Shown: in pieces, positions 1-9,450 of the stretch
Position numbering within the stretch: the first letter of the stretch is position 1
How the letters are laid out: each line of letters starts with the position of its first letter
DNA from: Asparagopsis taxiformis
Taxonomy: Eukaryota; Rhodophyta; Florideophyceae; Bonnemaisoniales; Bonnemaisoniaceae
DNA: 64,000 nt
Direction: 5' to 3'
Assembly (NCBI GenBank): GCA_030407315.1
Contig: JALQPE010002633.1
Span: 1-64,000 of the forward strand
Notes under the pieces: generated by a model
Told to the model about the DNA's origin: nothing
Seen by the model: the letters and a program-made list of their open reading frames with translations, nothing else
The model's database searches: none
Made by a program: the position numbers and the translations under genes

Positions 1-1019
1 GGTCGAAGAACTTCCTCACAAGGTCCCTAAATGCACTGTGCTGCGCACTGGTTCTTGTCTCTACTTTTCCACCATATCCATCAGGATGAGATAGGGGAGC
101 TTTGTTGTGGTAGAGATCTAGCTTCTGCTCCATCGGTGCGAATAGACCTTCATCGAGCACGTCAAACCAATGCTCACTGCTGTCGAAAATGATGTACGGC
201 GCCATCAACTCTTCGAAGCTGGAAAACTTTGCGGCGTAGGCCACATCGGTCCAAGCATGGTATAAAACTTGAACCACGTAACAAGCTCGATTAGTGCTTT
301 TTCCGATGGGCTGGGACGCGTGCGGCTTCGTTCCCCTCTTCGGCCGCATCTCCTATTCGGCGACGCGGCAGGTTCTTGTTGTGATTTCGGATGATAGACA
401 ACGCTTGGAAATACATCAATACCTCGAACGTTTCCGGTGGAGCAAGAACGAAGGCGCTTGGTTCCCCGCGCTGCGGCGCCTGTAGTGGCGAAGGAAGCAT
501 GTTACATCCAATAAGGAAGGTCTGCGGCACGATCCCAGAAAGGATGCAGTGCTCAACCCATTGCCCGATACGCTCATCCTGTCTTGAAAACTCGGCAATG
601 GGTAATGCCAGACGAACAATCTGCTTGGCTCGCTCAACGTTCATCTCTGCCATGACGATTTCGGCAACATCCGCCTCGACTCCAGCATTCTTCGAACGAC
701 CGCTGAAGGACATGCTGAGTCGACCTTGCAGCGCCACAAATTGTTCTTCCGTGCCCTGCGCAACCCAAGCGCCAAGGTCCGCGTATGTGAAACCTCCCGG
801 CTTGTCCGTCAAGTCTGCGAAACTTGAGTGGGCGAATAAATCCAGCAAGAGGCGGAGGAAGTCTTTGCCAGCGAGAGTAGTTTCGCGGGCGGCGCGACCT
901 ACGTTTCGACGTGTACCCATGTCACTAGAATCCTCCCAAGGGCTAGCGGGTTCGCGCAGAATTGGCACGGTTGCGTCGTCAACGATCGGATTGCTGTTGC
1001 GCCTGCGCTTATTCGTCAT
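1..1019 (-). pseudogene. N-terminal part of DNA methyltransferase/SET gene, copy A, frameshifted
   Basis: The minus-strand frame starts at the ATG at 1019 and matches the first ~340 codons of the intact gene at 18865-22062. The copy runs off the window before reaching the methyltransferase motifs. A T run at about 297-301 has five bases where copy B has four, so the frame breaks near residue 248 and the product would be truncated. The gene points away from the coiled-coil gene at 3414, whereas in copy B the methyltransferase gene points toward it. The segment is therefore inverted between the two copies. The frameshift could also be an assembly error in a homopolymer. Confidence 0.85.
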
Positions 1020-1344
1020 AATGGAATGAGTGGAAAATTCGGTACAGGATGGCGACCGCTCGGCGAGACAGTCAAATTTGACGACGTATCTCGTGACGTT
1101 TGCACTCTTTCGTGAGGAACACTGGTTGATATCGAACGGAACAGAGTATACGGGTACACAGCACTGGAAAGGTCTTGAAACCCGTAACCGGTGTAGGTAA
1201 TAAGTTGTGACGGATACGTGGTAGAGAAAAAATTTTAAAAAGATTGTGATTCCCTGCCTTTGAGTGTTGTACTGCAAGGCCGCCAGTCACATAGGTTGAC
1301 ACAGGTGCCTCACGCTTACCAGGTGAGCGACATCCGGACGGCCA

Positions 1345-1534
1345 CTGGACGTGGGGATGTCCGACTCAGATGCATTGCTGGCCAGCCCAGAAATTCTACA
1401 ATTTCGGGCAGAAAAATATTGCAAAAAACATCGATTTCGGCGGTCGATTGTGCCGTACGGCACACCCCCATCTCAAAAACATGTTCACATGTGCATGTTT
1501 TTGAGAATAGCCCAAATTTTAATTCAAAGCAGGA
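1345..1534 (+). repeat. W repeat 1
   Basis: A diverged copy of the ~200-bp W repeat about 330 bp upstream of the methyltransferase start. It keeps the TGCCGTACGGCA palindrome and the hairpin with CTCAAAAACATG / CATGTTTTTGAG arms. The 5' GGACGTCC-rich part is degraded. Confidence 0.85.
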
Positions 1535-1799
1535 TGCAGATATTCGTCTTCTACCATTGTCAGAACACATTCGTATAACCACATTTGGAGAACCTGAGCC
1601 CAGAGCTATCGGTTTTGGCGGGAGCTAAGCCATATCTCATATAATCAGTAACTACTTCCCGCCAGCTGAGTGGTGGAACCCCTGCTATTTCTACCAACGA
1701 GACATACGGGGTGTCAACTCGGCAATCGTATATGATTTGGGTGCTAAATTTATTCAAGAGACGAATGGGCTTCGAAAAGGAGCCCAACTACGTCTACTT

Positions 1800-2160
1800 G
1801 TGATCCATGGGTATAGGACTATTCTATTCTTCTCCAGGCTTCCACCGTAGCCGCCTCCTCCGCCTCCGTTAATGGAAAGAATATCCGAACCGCACCTCAA
1901 CATGTTCTTCATGTGATCCATGGGTACTGACATCTCACATGCTCTCCAGGCTTCCACCGTAGCCGCCTCCTCCGCCTCCGTTAATGGCAACAATATCCAA
2001 ACTGGACCTCTACATGTTTTTCTTGTGATCCATGGGTACTGACATCTCACATGTTCTCCAGGCTTCCTCCAAAGCCGCCACCTCCACCTCCGTTAATGGA
2101 AAGAATACCCGAACCGCAGGCTTCCTCCATAGCCGCCTCCACCTCCGTTAATGGCAAAAA
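1800..2160. repeat. Minisatellite of ~116-bp units, copy A
   Basis: Three to four imperfect units. Each has a GC-rich CCGCCTCC segment, TTAATGG, and a GATCCATGGGTA segment. On the minus strand it reads as a glycine-rich stretch, but stops fall between units, so it is treated as non-coding. The mirror copy is at 17715-18065. Confidence 0.8.
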
Positions 2161-2625
2161 CATCTCACCGGGCTGAAAACGGACGGACGACATTGGGTTC
2201 GTTCCGCTGCGTAGACGTTTAGAATCTTGTTAGAAAAAAGTAAACGAAAGAGAATGACATCTCATCTCTGTCGCAATATGTTCCATTTTCAAGTTCTCGG
2301 GTTCCACACCCATCAAGGCCTGGATCGAACCCTCTTCGATGGATAGGACAAATAGTGGAAGGCTTTTAAGCCTGTGACCAAGCGGCTATTGATTGGTTGG
2401 AGGAAGGAAATTACAGAGGAAATTTAGCTGAGTACGGTGCTCGCGATAGCTGTTAGGTTAAAGTCAAATATGTGTTTCGATTATTTTTCGTACGAAAATG
2501 TCTTGCAAAAGACGATGCTTTGTCGTTCTCCTGGAGGGAGTCCGTTGCATTGCACTCAATTCGAGAGCATCGTCATGAAGGAGAGGATTCTTTCTGCTTG
2601 TTAGAATCGGTTTAGAGCACATAGC

Positions 2626-2791
2626 TAATGCATTACTGGCCAGCCCAGAAATTGTAGAATTTCGGGCAGCAAAAATATTGTAAAAAACCTTGATTTGGGC
2701 GGCCGATTGTGCCGTACGGCACACCCCCATTTCAAAAACATGTTCACATGTGCATGTTTTTGAGAATAGCCCAAATTTTAATTCAAATCAG
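2626..2791 (+). repeat. W repeat 2 (5' part missing)
   Basis: It starts at the GCATTRCTGGCCAG part of W and continues through both palindromes to the AATTCAAATCAGG end. The first ~45 bp, with the GGACGTCC boxes, are absent. Mirror copy at 17075-17241. Confidence 0.85.
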
Positions 2792-2980
2792 GGTGTCTAA
2801 TTTGGCCACAACGGCCCCAGGAACCGACCGCCGCCCCGAGCGGGGTCATCACTGGCTTCTGTAAGCACCAACTGTAAGGCTAAATGGCGTCTGACGAAGG
2901 GTCAATTTCAGGCTCAATACGCCAGGGACAGGTCTTGGTCCTTGTTCCATCATGGTCCCGCCCCGCTCTCTCACGACCAA
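2792..2980. repeat. S spacer between W repeats
   Basis: A ~190-bp segment that follows W in most places (also near 16890-17075, 41770-41955, 42250-42455, 48060-48248 and 62841-63028). It begins with GTGTCTAATTTGGCC, has GGCCACAACGGCC, and ends with a CACGACCAACCTG-like sequence leading into the next W. W plus S forms a ~390-bp tandem unit. Confidence 0.7.
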
Positions 2981-3180
2981 CCTGAAATGGACGTCCGGTG
3001 GATGTCCAGCTCGATTGCATTGCTGGCCAGCCCAGAAATTCTAAAATTTCGGGCACAAAAAAATATTGCAAAAAACATCGATTTGGGCGGTCGATTGTGC
3101 CGTACGGCACACCCCCATCTCAAAAACATGTTCACATGTGCATGTTTTTGAGAATAGCCCAAATTTTAATTCAAATCAGG
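2981..3180 (+). repeat. W repeat 3, mosaic junction copy
   Basis: A full-length W. Its first ~110 bp carry the variants of the W at 16688-16886 (GCTCGATTG, TGGCCAGC, TTTGGGCGGTCG). Its last ~60 bp, and the sequence after it, carry those of the W at 22291-22489 (CTCAAAAACATG with five A, TAATTCAAATCAGGACGTC). The switch lies between about 3090 and 3126, around the TGCCGTACGGCA palindrome at 3098-3109. Confidence 0.85.
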
Positions 3181-3413
3181 ACGTCTTCCGGACATAGGGG
3201 TGCTCGCGGCCTAGCTCGACAGCTGTAATTGTACCTCATTAAATACTGTTGATGACTGCCTACCGTATACAATCTGGGCTGTTGGCGTATTATCCGGTAC
3301 TTGACCTGACCTGAACGTTCATCGCAGACCGTTGTGGTTACCGACACTATACAGCAATCTTTTTTGTATCTCGTGCAACTCAATCGTTCCATCGCTTCCG
3401 GGAAAGCTTCATT

Positions 3414-5699
3414 ATGCCGCCGCGTATTGCGAAGAAAGCTCCAAAGCCTCCGGGCCTCCAGAAAACCCGGTCAGCAGCTGCTGTATCGAGTGCCCGACAA
3501 TCCCGTGCGAAGAAGCGGTCTGGGCCTACCGGCAGCATTGAACCGCGGTCCGGTAGTCGCAAGACGGACCGGCGCAGAACTGGGGATCCGCAGCGAGAAA
3601 GTGAGGAAGGAGGAACGGCGCGGAGAGAGATGGGGCTTGACCGAGGCAAGCGTGCTCGCAGGGACAGTGAACATCATGATGATGACATGATAGTGGCTCA
3701 AAACATGTTGGAATTGCGGCAGAGTGCTATGGCAAAGGTAGTTCCTCCCGGGTTGGCAGATGCGGAGGTGCTGCAGACGGAGTCCCAGCCGGGGGCTTCC
3801 GACACACTGGAGGCTGTGACCCCCACTGCGCCAACTATGCCGAGTACATCAGCCCCAGCAGGTAATGCAGTCAGGGACCCGAGGATAGCGGCAAGGGATG
3901 TTGTTTCTGAGCAACGTTCACAGGATGCCAACTATCATCGGCGGTCAGGTGGTACTGAGGGGAGAGAGCAGCCGGAGTGCGGGCCTCGTCACAACAGACT
4001 GTCATTGGTGCCAAATATGCGCGTAACGCCCCCGCGACGTCAGGCTATTGGCGATGGAGGACATCATATTCCCGATAGCGTGGGAGATGGGGGGACGGTG
4101 AGGGCAGAGAGGTTGCATCCGCCGGAATCCATCGATTTAATGGCGAGTCGCATCAATGCGCAGAAGAAGAAGATCGCGGAGCTGGAAAAAAAAGTGTTTA
4201 GCCAGGACATAGCAAACAAGGCGCTCACCACGGAGATTGTTGCGTTGGAGGCTAAGGTGAAGACTCTGCAGGCGGAAAATGCCAGCCTTACTGCAATTGC
4301 GAGAACAGGTAGAATCAGTGATCACGGTGGCGGTAAGTCGAAAATACAGAAAGCCATTCCTGTGAAATACCTTGGAGTTCTTAGGGCGGTTGAGGAAAAC
4401 CTGACAAAGTGGTGCAAGAACGAGACTATGGAGCTGGACCCTATAGCGGAACAAACGCAGAGACGTTGGACTGGACGTACCATCGAGGTAGAGCCGGTAG
4501 AAGGGGCACTTTGGAGCGAAAACGGTGTAGGATATATTGCTACCCCTCCGGGCTATATCATCAAGAATCTGCAGTGGTATACACCTTCGTACAGGGACGA
4601 GAGTGATCTGCTGAATGACTTGGTGCGACACGTACTGCGTCAAAGTCCGTGGTGTGATGTGTTTTCCGATGAGGAGCAGCGTGTGTGCTGTCAAGAGGCT
4701 GTGGCGGGGAGCAAGGAATTGAAAGTGAAGGTGACGCAGAAACTGTCCGACGTGATGAGTGCACGGAAGCGTAATGCGAGGGACAGATTGTTCGGTTCGC
4801 TGGGGTACACGAAATTAATGTCTAGATGCACGATGCTGACGACGCGAGCTGAGATGGACGAGCGAGAGGAACAAAAGCGCGAAGCGTCTGAGAAGCTTTT
4901 GAAACGGGAAAGTAACGGTGATTTGGATATGGGGAGGTGGCGAACGGCACCGTTCTCAGAGCTGCGATACAGCAAAGGCTTGGTTCCTGACAGCTTCGAA
5001 ATGGAAGTGAATGGTGATGCATGGTTTAACAACCGAGTAGCTGTGAATGTGCTGGACATCTTCAGGGGTTATTCGATACGACCAGAACAAGTAATGGACA
5101 TAGAGACGAGCATACTAACGCTGGCGCGCCTGGATGCTTGGCTAGTGACTACTGTGGAGTGTTTGGATGAACCGAAGGGGAAAGGAGGTGCACGGCAGAA
5201 GGAGTTTACAAGGCGGTACAGTCAATATGTGGGGGTAGCTTTTCAGCAATTAGTTGGTATGGTGGTGTACTGCATGTCTTGTCTCCAAGGCTCGCAAGCA
5301 AGGGAAGAAACGGACGTTGTCGAGAGCGAACAGCGGACTAGTGCACAGTCACGGCATGTGTTTGCAAGCCGTACTGTGACGAGAGAGGCTGTTGAAGTGT
5401 GGCAAAGCGGAGAGGGGTCTGGAATTGTTCATGTCGTTGATGATGTAAACCGCTGCTCATCACTTGTTCTAGTGTCCGAGGATTGGATTCAATCGCATAT
5501 TACGTCAAACCTCGGTGCTGTAATGGATTGTGTGATTGCGCAAGGACTAATTGGCGCAGAACTTTTCGTCGTTGACCCATATGCTGGACACCTGACTGCA
5601 AACCTGAATGTCGAAATCAATGCCCCACAGTATGGGGGCATGGAGCGGCGCCATGCAGCCACTGCTGATAACGGTTTTGGCGTAATGGAGGATGGTTGA
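3414..5699 (+). CDS. Coiled-coil accessory protein of the giant transposon, copy A (761 aa)
   Basis: No known family was recognised. The first ~90 residues are very basic (Lys/Arg/Ser/Pro-rich), as in a nuclear or nucleic-acid-binding tail. A low-complexity region follows. Residues ~243-292 form a clear heptad coiled coil, suggesting self-association. The rest (to 761) looks globular, with conserved-looking Trp/Tyr/Cys but no motif I can name. The ATG is preceded by CTTCATT and the frame is uninterrupted. It converges with the transposase gene, with only ~77 bp between the stops, and this pairing is kept in copy B. A role as transposase partner or target-binding subunit is inferred from position only. 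Confidence 0.75.
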   Translation: MPPRIAKKAPKPPGLQKTRSAAAVSSARQSRAKKRSGPTGSIEPRSGSRKTDRRRTGDPQRESEEGGTARREMGLDRGKRARRDSEHHDDDMIVAQNMLELRQSAMAKVVPPGLADAEVLQTESQPGASDTLEAVTPTAPTMPSTSAPAGNAVRDPRIAARDVVSEQRSQDANYHRRSGGTEGREQPECGPRHNRLSLVPNMRVTPPRRQAIGDGGHHIPDSVGDGGTVRAERLHPPESIDLMASRINAQKKKIAELEKKVFSQDIANKALTTEIVALEAKVKTLQAENASLTAIARTGRISDHGGGKSKIQKAIPVKYLGVLRAVEENLTKWCKNETMELDPIAEQTQRRWTGRTIEVEPVEGALWSENGVGYIATPPGYIIKNLQWYTPSYRDESDLLNDLVRHVLRQSPWCDVFSDEEQRVCCQEAVAGSKELKVKVTQKLSDVMSARKRNARDRLFGSLGYTKLMSRCTMLTTRAEMDEREEQKREASEKLLKRESNGDLDMGRWRTAPFSELRYSKGLVPDSFEMEVNGDAWFNNRVAVNVLDIFRGYSIRPEQVMDIETSILTLARLDAWLVTTVECLDEPKGKGGARQKEFTRRYSQYVGVAFQQLVGMVVYCMSCLQGSQAREETDVVESEQRTSAQSRHVFASRTVTREAVEVWQSGEGSGIVHVVDDVNRCSSLVLVSEDWIQSHITSNLGAVMDCVIAQGLIGAELFVVDPYAGHLTANLNVEINAPQYGGMERRHAATADNGFGVMEDG

Positions 5700-5776
5700 A
5701 ATTAGTGCAGTAAATGTGACGTTGACTAGAAGGTTTATCATGTAGTACATTATCAATAGAGTGCTGCGATTTAGAT

Positions 5777-8700
5777 TTATTCTTCTTCATTATCATCTGT
5801 GAATTGGTAATCAGTGTTGGTGTAGAAGCGGTTGAGATAGAAACGGTGGTCCGACCAGTGCATTTGTTTCGTAAATGGCTTGACTGGAAAGTTACTTCGT
5901 ACGATGTGCACGGTGCCAGATATAGTAGATGCAGGAATGAGGTCAAACCAAGGACCACCTGCACTGTGGGATGCAGTGTCATTGCTGTCAACGGATCCGT
6001 TGTCCGGGTCCCATGTGGACCACTTTAAACAAATGCACCCAAGTGATTTTTCCACAGCGGTTTTTGGGGCAAAGCAGGTCATATACTGAACGAAAGCGAG
6101 TTCTACAGGTTGAAACAGGTTTGGAGACTGCAGGCGTACCAGTGCCAGGACGCGCCCTACCCATATGGTTCTGTAGTCATCGGCAGTTCCGGAGATGACG
6201 ACAAAGGAGTACTGCGATCTCTTTGCGGGGCCGAACGATGAAGTTGCAAAGACGCGCTGCTGCTTGTGCCTCGACACGTTTGTGGGGCGAAGCATGCCAC
6301 TGTGCGGGTCAAAGTCGTCGGCATCTGGGACGTACCCTCCCATGACGTAGGCGGACTTTACCACGGTGACGGAAATGTCCATGTCATGTATTGGAGGGCC
6401 TTCTGCCGTGGCGCGCAGTCTAGCGAGGGTGAGGAACGCTTGTGCAGCTGTGTCACCGAGTTGCTGGAATAGCGTTATGGTGCCAGACGGGAACGAGGAG
6501 TTGTGCAGCGGCAAAAGAGTGGCAGGATCGGGCTGTCCGTCGATATCTGCAACGAGGAGGGTTGCATCGGGCAGCAGGGAGGCAAAGTCGTGCAGTGCAA
6601 CGGTGAATCCGTCGCGAACGAGTACTGCACCGTCTGTGGGCGATATCATGCGTGCGTTTCCCAATGTGTTCGATGGGGTATGACCAGTTGGAGTGGCCAA
6701 GGAGAATTCCATGTGGCGAATAGTCTCTTCCATGGCTGTGGAGCGCCTTCGAGAGGTTTTCCTATAACTCTGTTTGAACAGAAGATGCGAGTGTTCGTAG
6801 GGGCCTGCATCAATGTGTTCCAGGGCGCCATATCTCTGCAAGTCACCGGGAAGATGGTCTAGAAGATGGAACTTGAAAGTTTTGAGACCTGTGGTGTGGA
6901 ATGGGCCGAGGGTGGAGAGCATTGATTGTTTGAAATAGGAAATGGAGTTCTGGAGGCTTTCTAGTTCGGCGGCAGTCCAGTGCTTGATGCGACCGCGTTT
7001 CATGACCCATGCGACGAGGTCAGAGTATTGCGTGCAGATGGAAGTGAGGGGGGCTGTATCTACTTCGTCACAGCATGTGTCAATGAATGCTGCGATGAAA
7101 GGGAACACCATGTCGACATGGTGATAGTCTTTGGCTGCGAGCATGCCGCGTATGCCGTCCTCCGTGAAGAGGCCGTTCAAATTGGTGCCCTTCTCACCCT
7201 TGGAGAAGTCGACATGAAGACCGGTGATGTAGTAGTCGCGTTCGATAGCGGACAGAATGCTGTTTGAGCCGGCGAGGATGGATTTTTTCACCTTCTTGAA
7301 GGTGCGAGGTGTCCCGGAATGGGAGGCAGTGGTGGTGAGGTCTGGGGAGCTGAGGCGGTGGACAATGCACTGTTTGATGAGCTTTGAGATGCCGAGGTGG
7401 AGATTGTGCAGAGGCTCGAAGGAGAAAATGTTGTAGGGGTCTAGGGGACTGTTGGTGGGTAAAAGAGCGGTCGATTCGAGGACAGAGTGTTGTTCGAGGA
7501 GGGAGAGAGCTTCGAGCGGAGCAGTTGTATGCTCCTGAGCGCTCTCTTGGCGTGCAGAGCGTGTATCATCGAGGGAGCGGGGCTGGTGTGGCGCGCTGGA
7601 TTCAAGTTGAGTGGCGGGGATGTAGCAGCGGTGGCAGGGATGTGTGGTGGTAGTGCTGTTGCGAGTGCATGAGAGCTCTTTGGCCTCTGGAAAGTCGCAG
7701 CAATAATTGGCTAGGATGGGAAAGCATTGGCGGGCAGTTGCAGTGGAGTCTGTGCAGGGGAACCCGGAAGAGAACGCGGTGGATAGGGACGAAAACACTT
7801 TTTCGAGTGCTTTATGAAGAATATCAATTTTGCGAGCGCGACTAGCAGAACTAGAGGTTGTCGGCATTTCATCACCGAACAAGGCGTTGGACGAAGGGTT
7901 AACAATGTACGGAAGATACCCGACGATGGTGAGGCCGGTACGGATGCAGTGGCGACGGAGGGGGGCGGAGAAGTTGAGCAGTGTGACGTGTATGGGGTAT
8001 GCGACGATTGCGGAGCTCTTGAGGCTTGTGCTGCTCTTGTCGGAGTACACTTGGAGGAGGCCGGCAAAGGAGGAAGCGGTGGGATCATTTTCCTCTGCCC
8101 ATACGACCTGTGGATCTTCCGAGAGCTGCACGCGCTGTCTAGTAACCTGGTGCAGCGTTTTCGCGAATTCTGTGTGTAGGGGATGAGAAAATATTGCGGT
8201 GCCGTCTGGGGCGGTCTGTGGGGAGGGGTGGAAGAGAGTATTTTGGTCGTTAGCCAGTGCTAACTGCCTGCGGAGCATGTCGACTGGGTCGCGGAGGTAC
8301 AGCTGTGCCGAGTACTTACCAGTTTTGTCTGGAATGATGTGGCTCTTGTAACCTTCGGTGCGGAAATGTGTTTCGACCATGGAAGCGGTAACGTGGCGAC
8401 ATTCTTCTACGGTGCGAACGGCGCTGTTGAACTTTTCTAGGGAGAATGCGGGGTCTTGTAGGATGGTGATGACTTCGCTCACGCGGCCAGCGCCGGCCTT
8501 GTACTCGAGGGTTGTGAGACTGGCGGCGAGGGATTGCACGAGGAGGTCTGCGCGGGAGGGGGTTGAGGTTGGTGGCAGTGAAGCGTCACAGGGTGAGTCG
8601 CTGGAGGAAGCACGACCAGATTCTGGGTCTGGGGAGCTGGGTTGCGGGGAATCATGGTCGCCGTTTCGAGCAGGCTCATGGGTGACGGCAGGGACACGAG

Positions 8701-8815
8701 CGTTGTTGAAATGTTGGGGAGAGGGGTTGAAACGGTAGCGACACGTTCGCTCATGCAGCGCGAGCGCATAAGCATCTACGCAGTAGTAGAAGCACCCTTC
8801 ATACTTGCATTCCAT
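5777..8815 (-). CDS. Plavaka/KDZ-type transposase, copy A (1012 aa)
   Basis: It would catalyse cutting and joining of the element ends in the nucleus. The N-terminus has a zinc-finger-like Cys3, Cys8, His21, Cys25. A Ser/Pro-rich linker follows. From ~255 it matches the Plavaka pattern I know from fungal elements: a YSDK block (D259), YPIHVTLLN (~273), GYLPYI (~299), a CxxC at 394-397, an EPLHNLHLG block (466-475) and FKFHLLDHL then YEHSHLLFKQSY (647-684, with the E expected in the catalytic centre). Catalytic assignments are by analogy. The ATG at 8815 begins an uninterrupted frame. The TAA stop overlaps an AATAAA. Copy B is intact too, so both could be active. KDZ/Plavaka assignment is firm; the exact subfamily is not. 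Confidence 0.9.
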   Translation of the reverse strand: MECKYEGCFYYCVDAYALALHERTCRYRFNPSPQHFNNARVPAVTHEPARNGDHDSPQPSSPDPESGRASSSDSPCDASLPPTSTPSRADLLVQSLAASLTTLEYKAGAGRVSEVITILQDPAFSLEKFNSAVRTVEECRHVTASMVETHFRTEGYKSHIIPDKTGKYSAQLYLRDPVDMLRRQLALANDQNTLFHPSPQTAPDGTAIFSHPLHTEFAKTLHQVTRQRVQLSEDPQVVWAEENDPTASSFAGLLQVYSDKSSTSLKSSAIVAYPIHVTLLNFSAPLRRHCIRTGLTIVGYLPYIVNPSSNALFGDEMPTTSSSASRARKIDILHKALEKVFSSLSTAFSSGFPCTDSTATARQCFPILANYCCDFPEAKELSCTRNSTTTTHPCHRCYIPATQLESSAPHQPRSLDDTRSARQESAQEHTTAPLEALSLLEQHSVLESTALLPTNSPLDPYNIFSFEPLHNLHLGISKLIKQCIVHRLSSPDLTTTASHSGTPRTFKKVKKSILAGSNSILSAIERDYYITGLHVDFSKGEKGTNLNGLFTEDGIRGMLAAKDYHHVDMVFPFIAAFIDTCCDEVDTAPLTSICTQYSDLVAWVMKRGRIKHWTAAELESLQNSISYFKQSMLSTLGPFHTTGLKTFKFHLLDHLPGDLQRYGALEHIDAGPYEHSHLLFKQSYRKTSRRRSTAMEETIRHMEFSLATPTGHTPSNTLGNARMISPTDGAVLVRDGFTVALHDFASLLPDATLLVADIDGQPDPATLLPLHNSSFPSGTITLFQQLGDTAAQAFLTLARLRATAEGPPIHDMDISVTVVKSAYVMGGYVPDADDFDPHSGMLRPTNVSRHKQQRVFATSSFGPAKRSQYSFVVISGTADDYRTIWVGRVLALVRLQSPNLFQPVELAFVQYMTCFAPKTAVEKSLGCICLKWSTWDPDNGSVDSNDTASHSAGGPWFDLIPASTISGTVHIVRSNFPVKPFTKQMHWSDHRFYLNRFYTNTDYQFTDDNEEE

Positions 8816-9263
8816 GTCGAGTTTTGACGCAAAAGGGAGGATTGCGAGCTGAACAGGGGAGACTGTGCCGTCCAGATGCGACCAATTTTATTTTTGTGGT
8901 GCTTTCGAGACTTGGAATGTAACGTGTTCGTAGTTTTTTGGGTAGTAGTTTTGTGCTCACTCCAGCTGACATCCCAACGGTGGAATTTAACCGAGAGTTC
9001 AATCATTTCCAACTGTTACATCACATTGCGTGCTGGCAACGTGTGCATGGAAGGACGAACGACTGCCCTGGGAGATGAATTTTCAATTAATTCATTTGTA
9101 ATAATAAACTTTTTTATTTCCAAACTTCGTGGAATCTGAATGTGCTTTACAGCGGATATGCCACAGATCATGTAAGGAAAGCAAATGGATTCTCATATAT
9201 ATGATTATATGTTTATATTCGTTGTTCTCGATCCGGATCTCTTTGTTCGGGGAATCAGAGACC

Positions 9264-9389
9264 ATGGCTTGGGCCATACTCAATCTCACTGCCGGCGATG
9301 ATTTCGAGTATGCACAGCAAGACTTAAGCGGACGCAGAAAGCTGTCCGGTCGACGCCGCAGGCTCCACTCCGCCCTCATCACCGACTGA
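9264..9389 (+). CDS. Small ORF (41 aa) at the head of the microexon array, copy A
   Basis: The ATG sits in a good context (ACCATGG). The 41-residue frame begins MAWAILNL, has an acidic middle (GDDFEYAQQD) and an Arg-rich end. A diverged version in copy C (minus strand, start at 41144) keeps the start and about 20 residues, with some silent changes, before a stop. It lies divergent to the transposase and just before the 38-bp palindrome and the splice-site array. It may be the first coding exon of a spliced gene or an upstream ORF. Confidence 0.35.
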   Translation: MAWAILNLTAGDDFEYAQQDLSGRRKLSGRRRRLHSALITD

Positions 9390-9412
9390 TCTTCTTTGAC
9401 CGACTTTGCTTT

Positions 9413-9450
9413 GTACGTGCGCGAATCTTGATCAAGATTCGCGCACGTAC
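9413..9450. repeat. Perfect 38-bp palindrome, copy A
   Basis: Two 19-base arms without a spacer; the left arm reads GTACGTGCGCGAATCTTGA. It lies 24 bp after the stop of the small ORF. The same palindrome is in copy B, but the corresponding region of copy C lacks it. Confidence 0.95.

Larger units (their letters stand above)
1..3180. repeat. Long inverted repeat, left arm (partner 16688-19883)
   Basis: This stretch is the reverse complement of 16688-19883. Paired positions add up to 19867 from about 1300 to 3180 and to 19884 from 1 to 1030. The change is a 17-base indel near 1275. Apart from that and the homopolymer difference near 300 the arms look nearly identical. It holds the methyltransferase 5' part, its upstream region, a minisatellite and three W repeats. 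Homology stops inside the W at 2981-3180, beyond which the sequence instead matches 22490 onward in direct orientation. Confidence 0.9.

Noticed and set aside
1754..2050. Glycine-rich ORF on the minus strand (and its mirror at 17817-18113)
   Set aside because: It is a read-through of the minisatellite; stops fall between units and there is no gene context.
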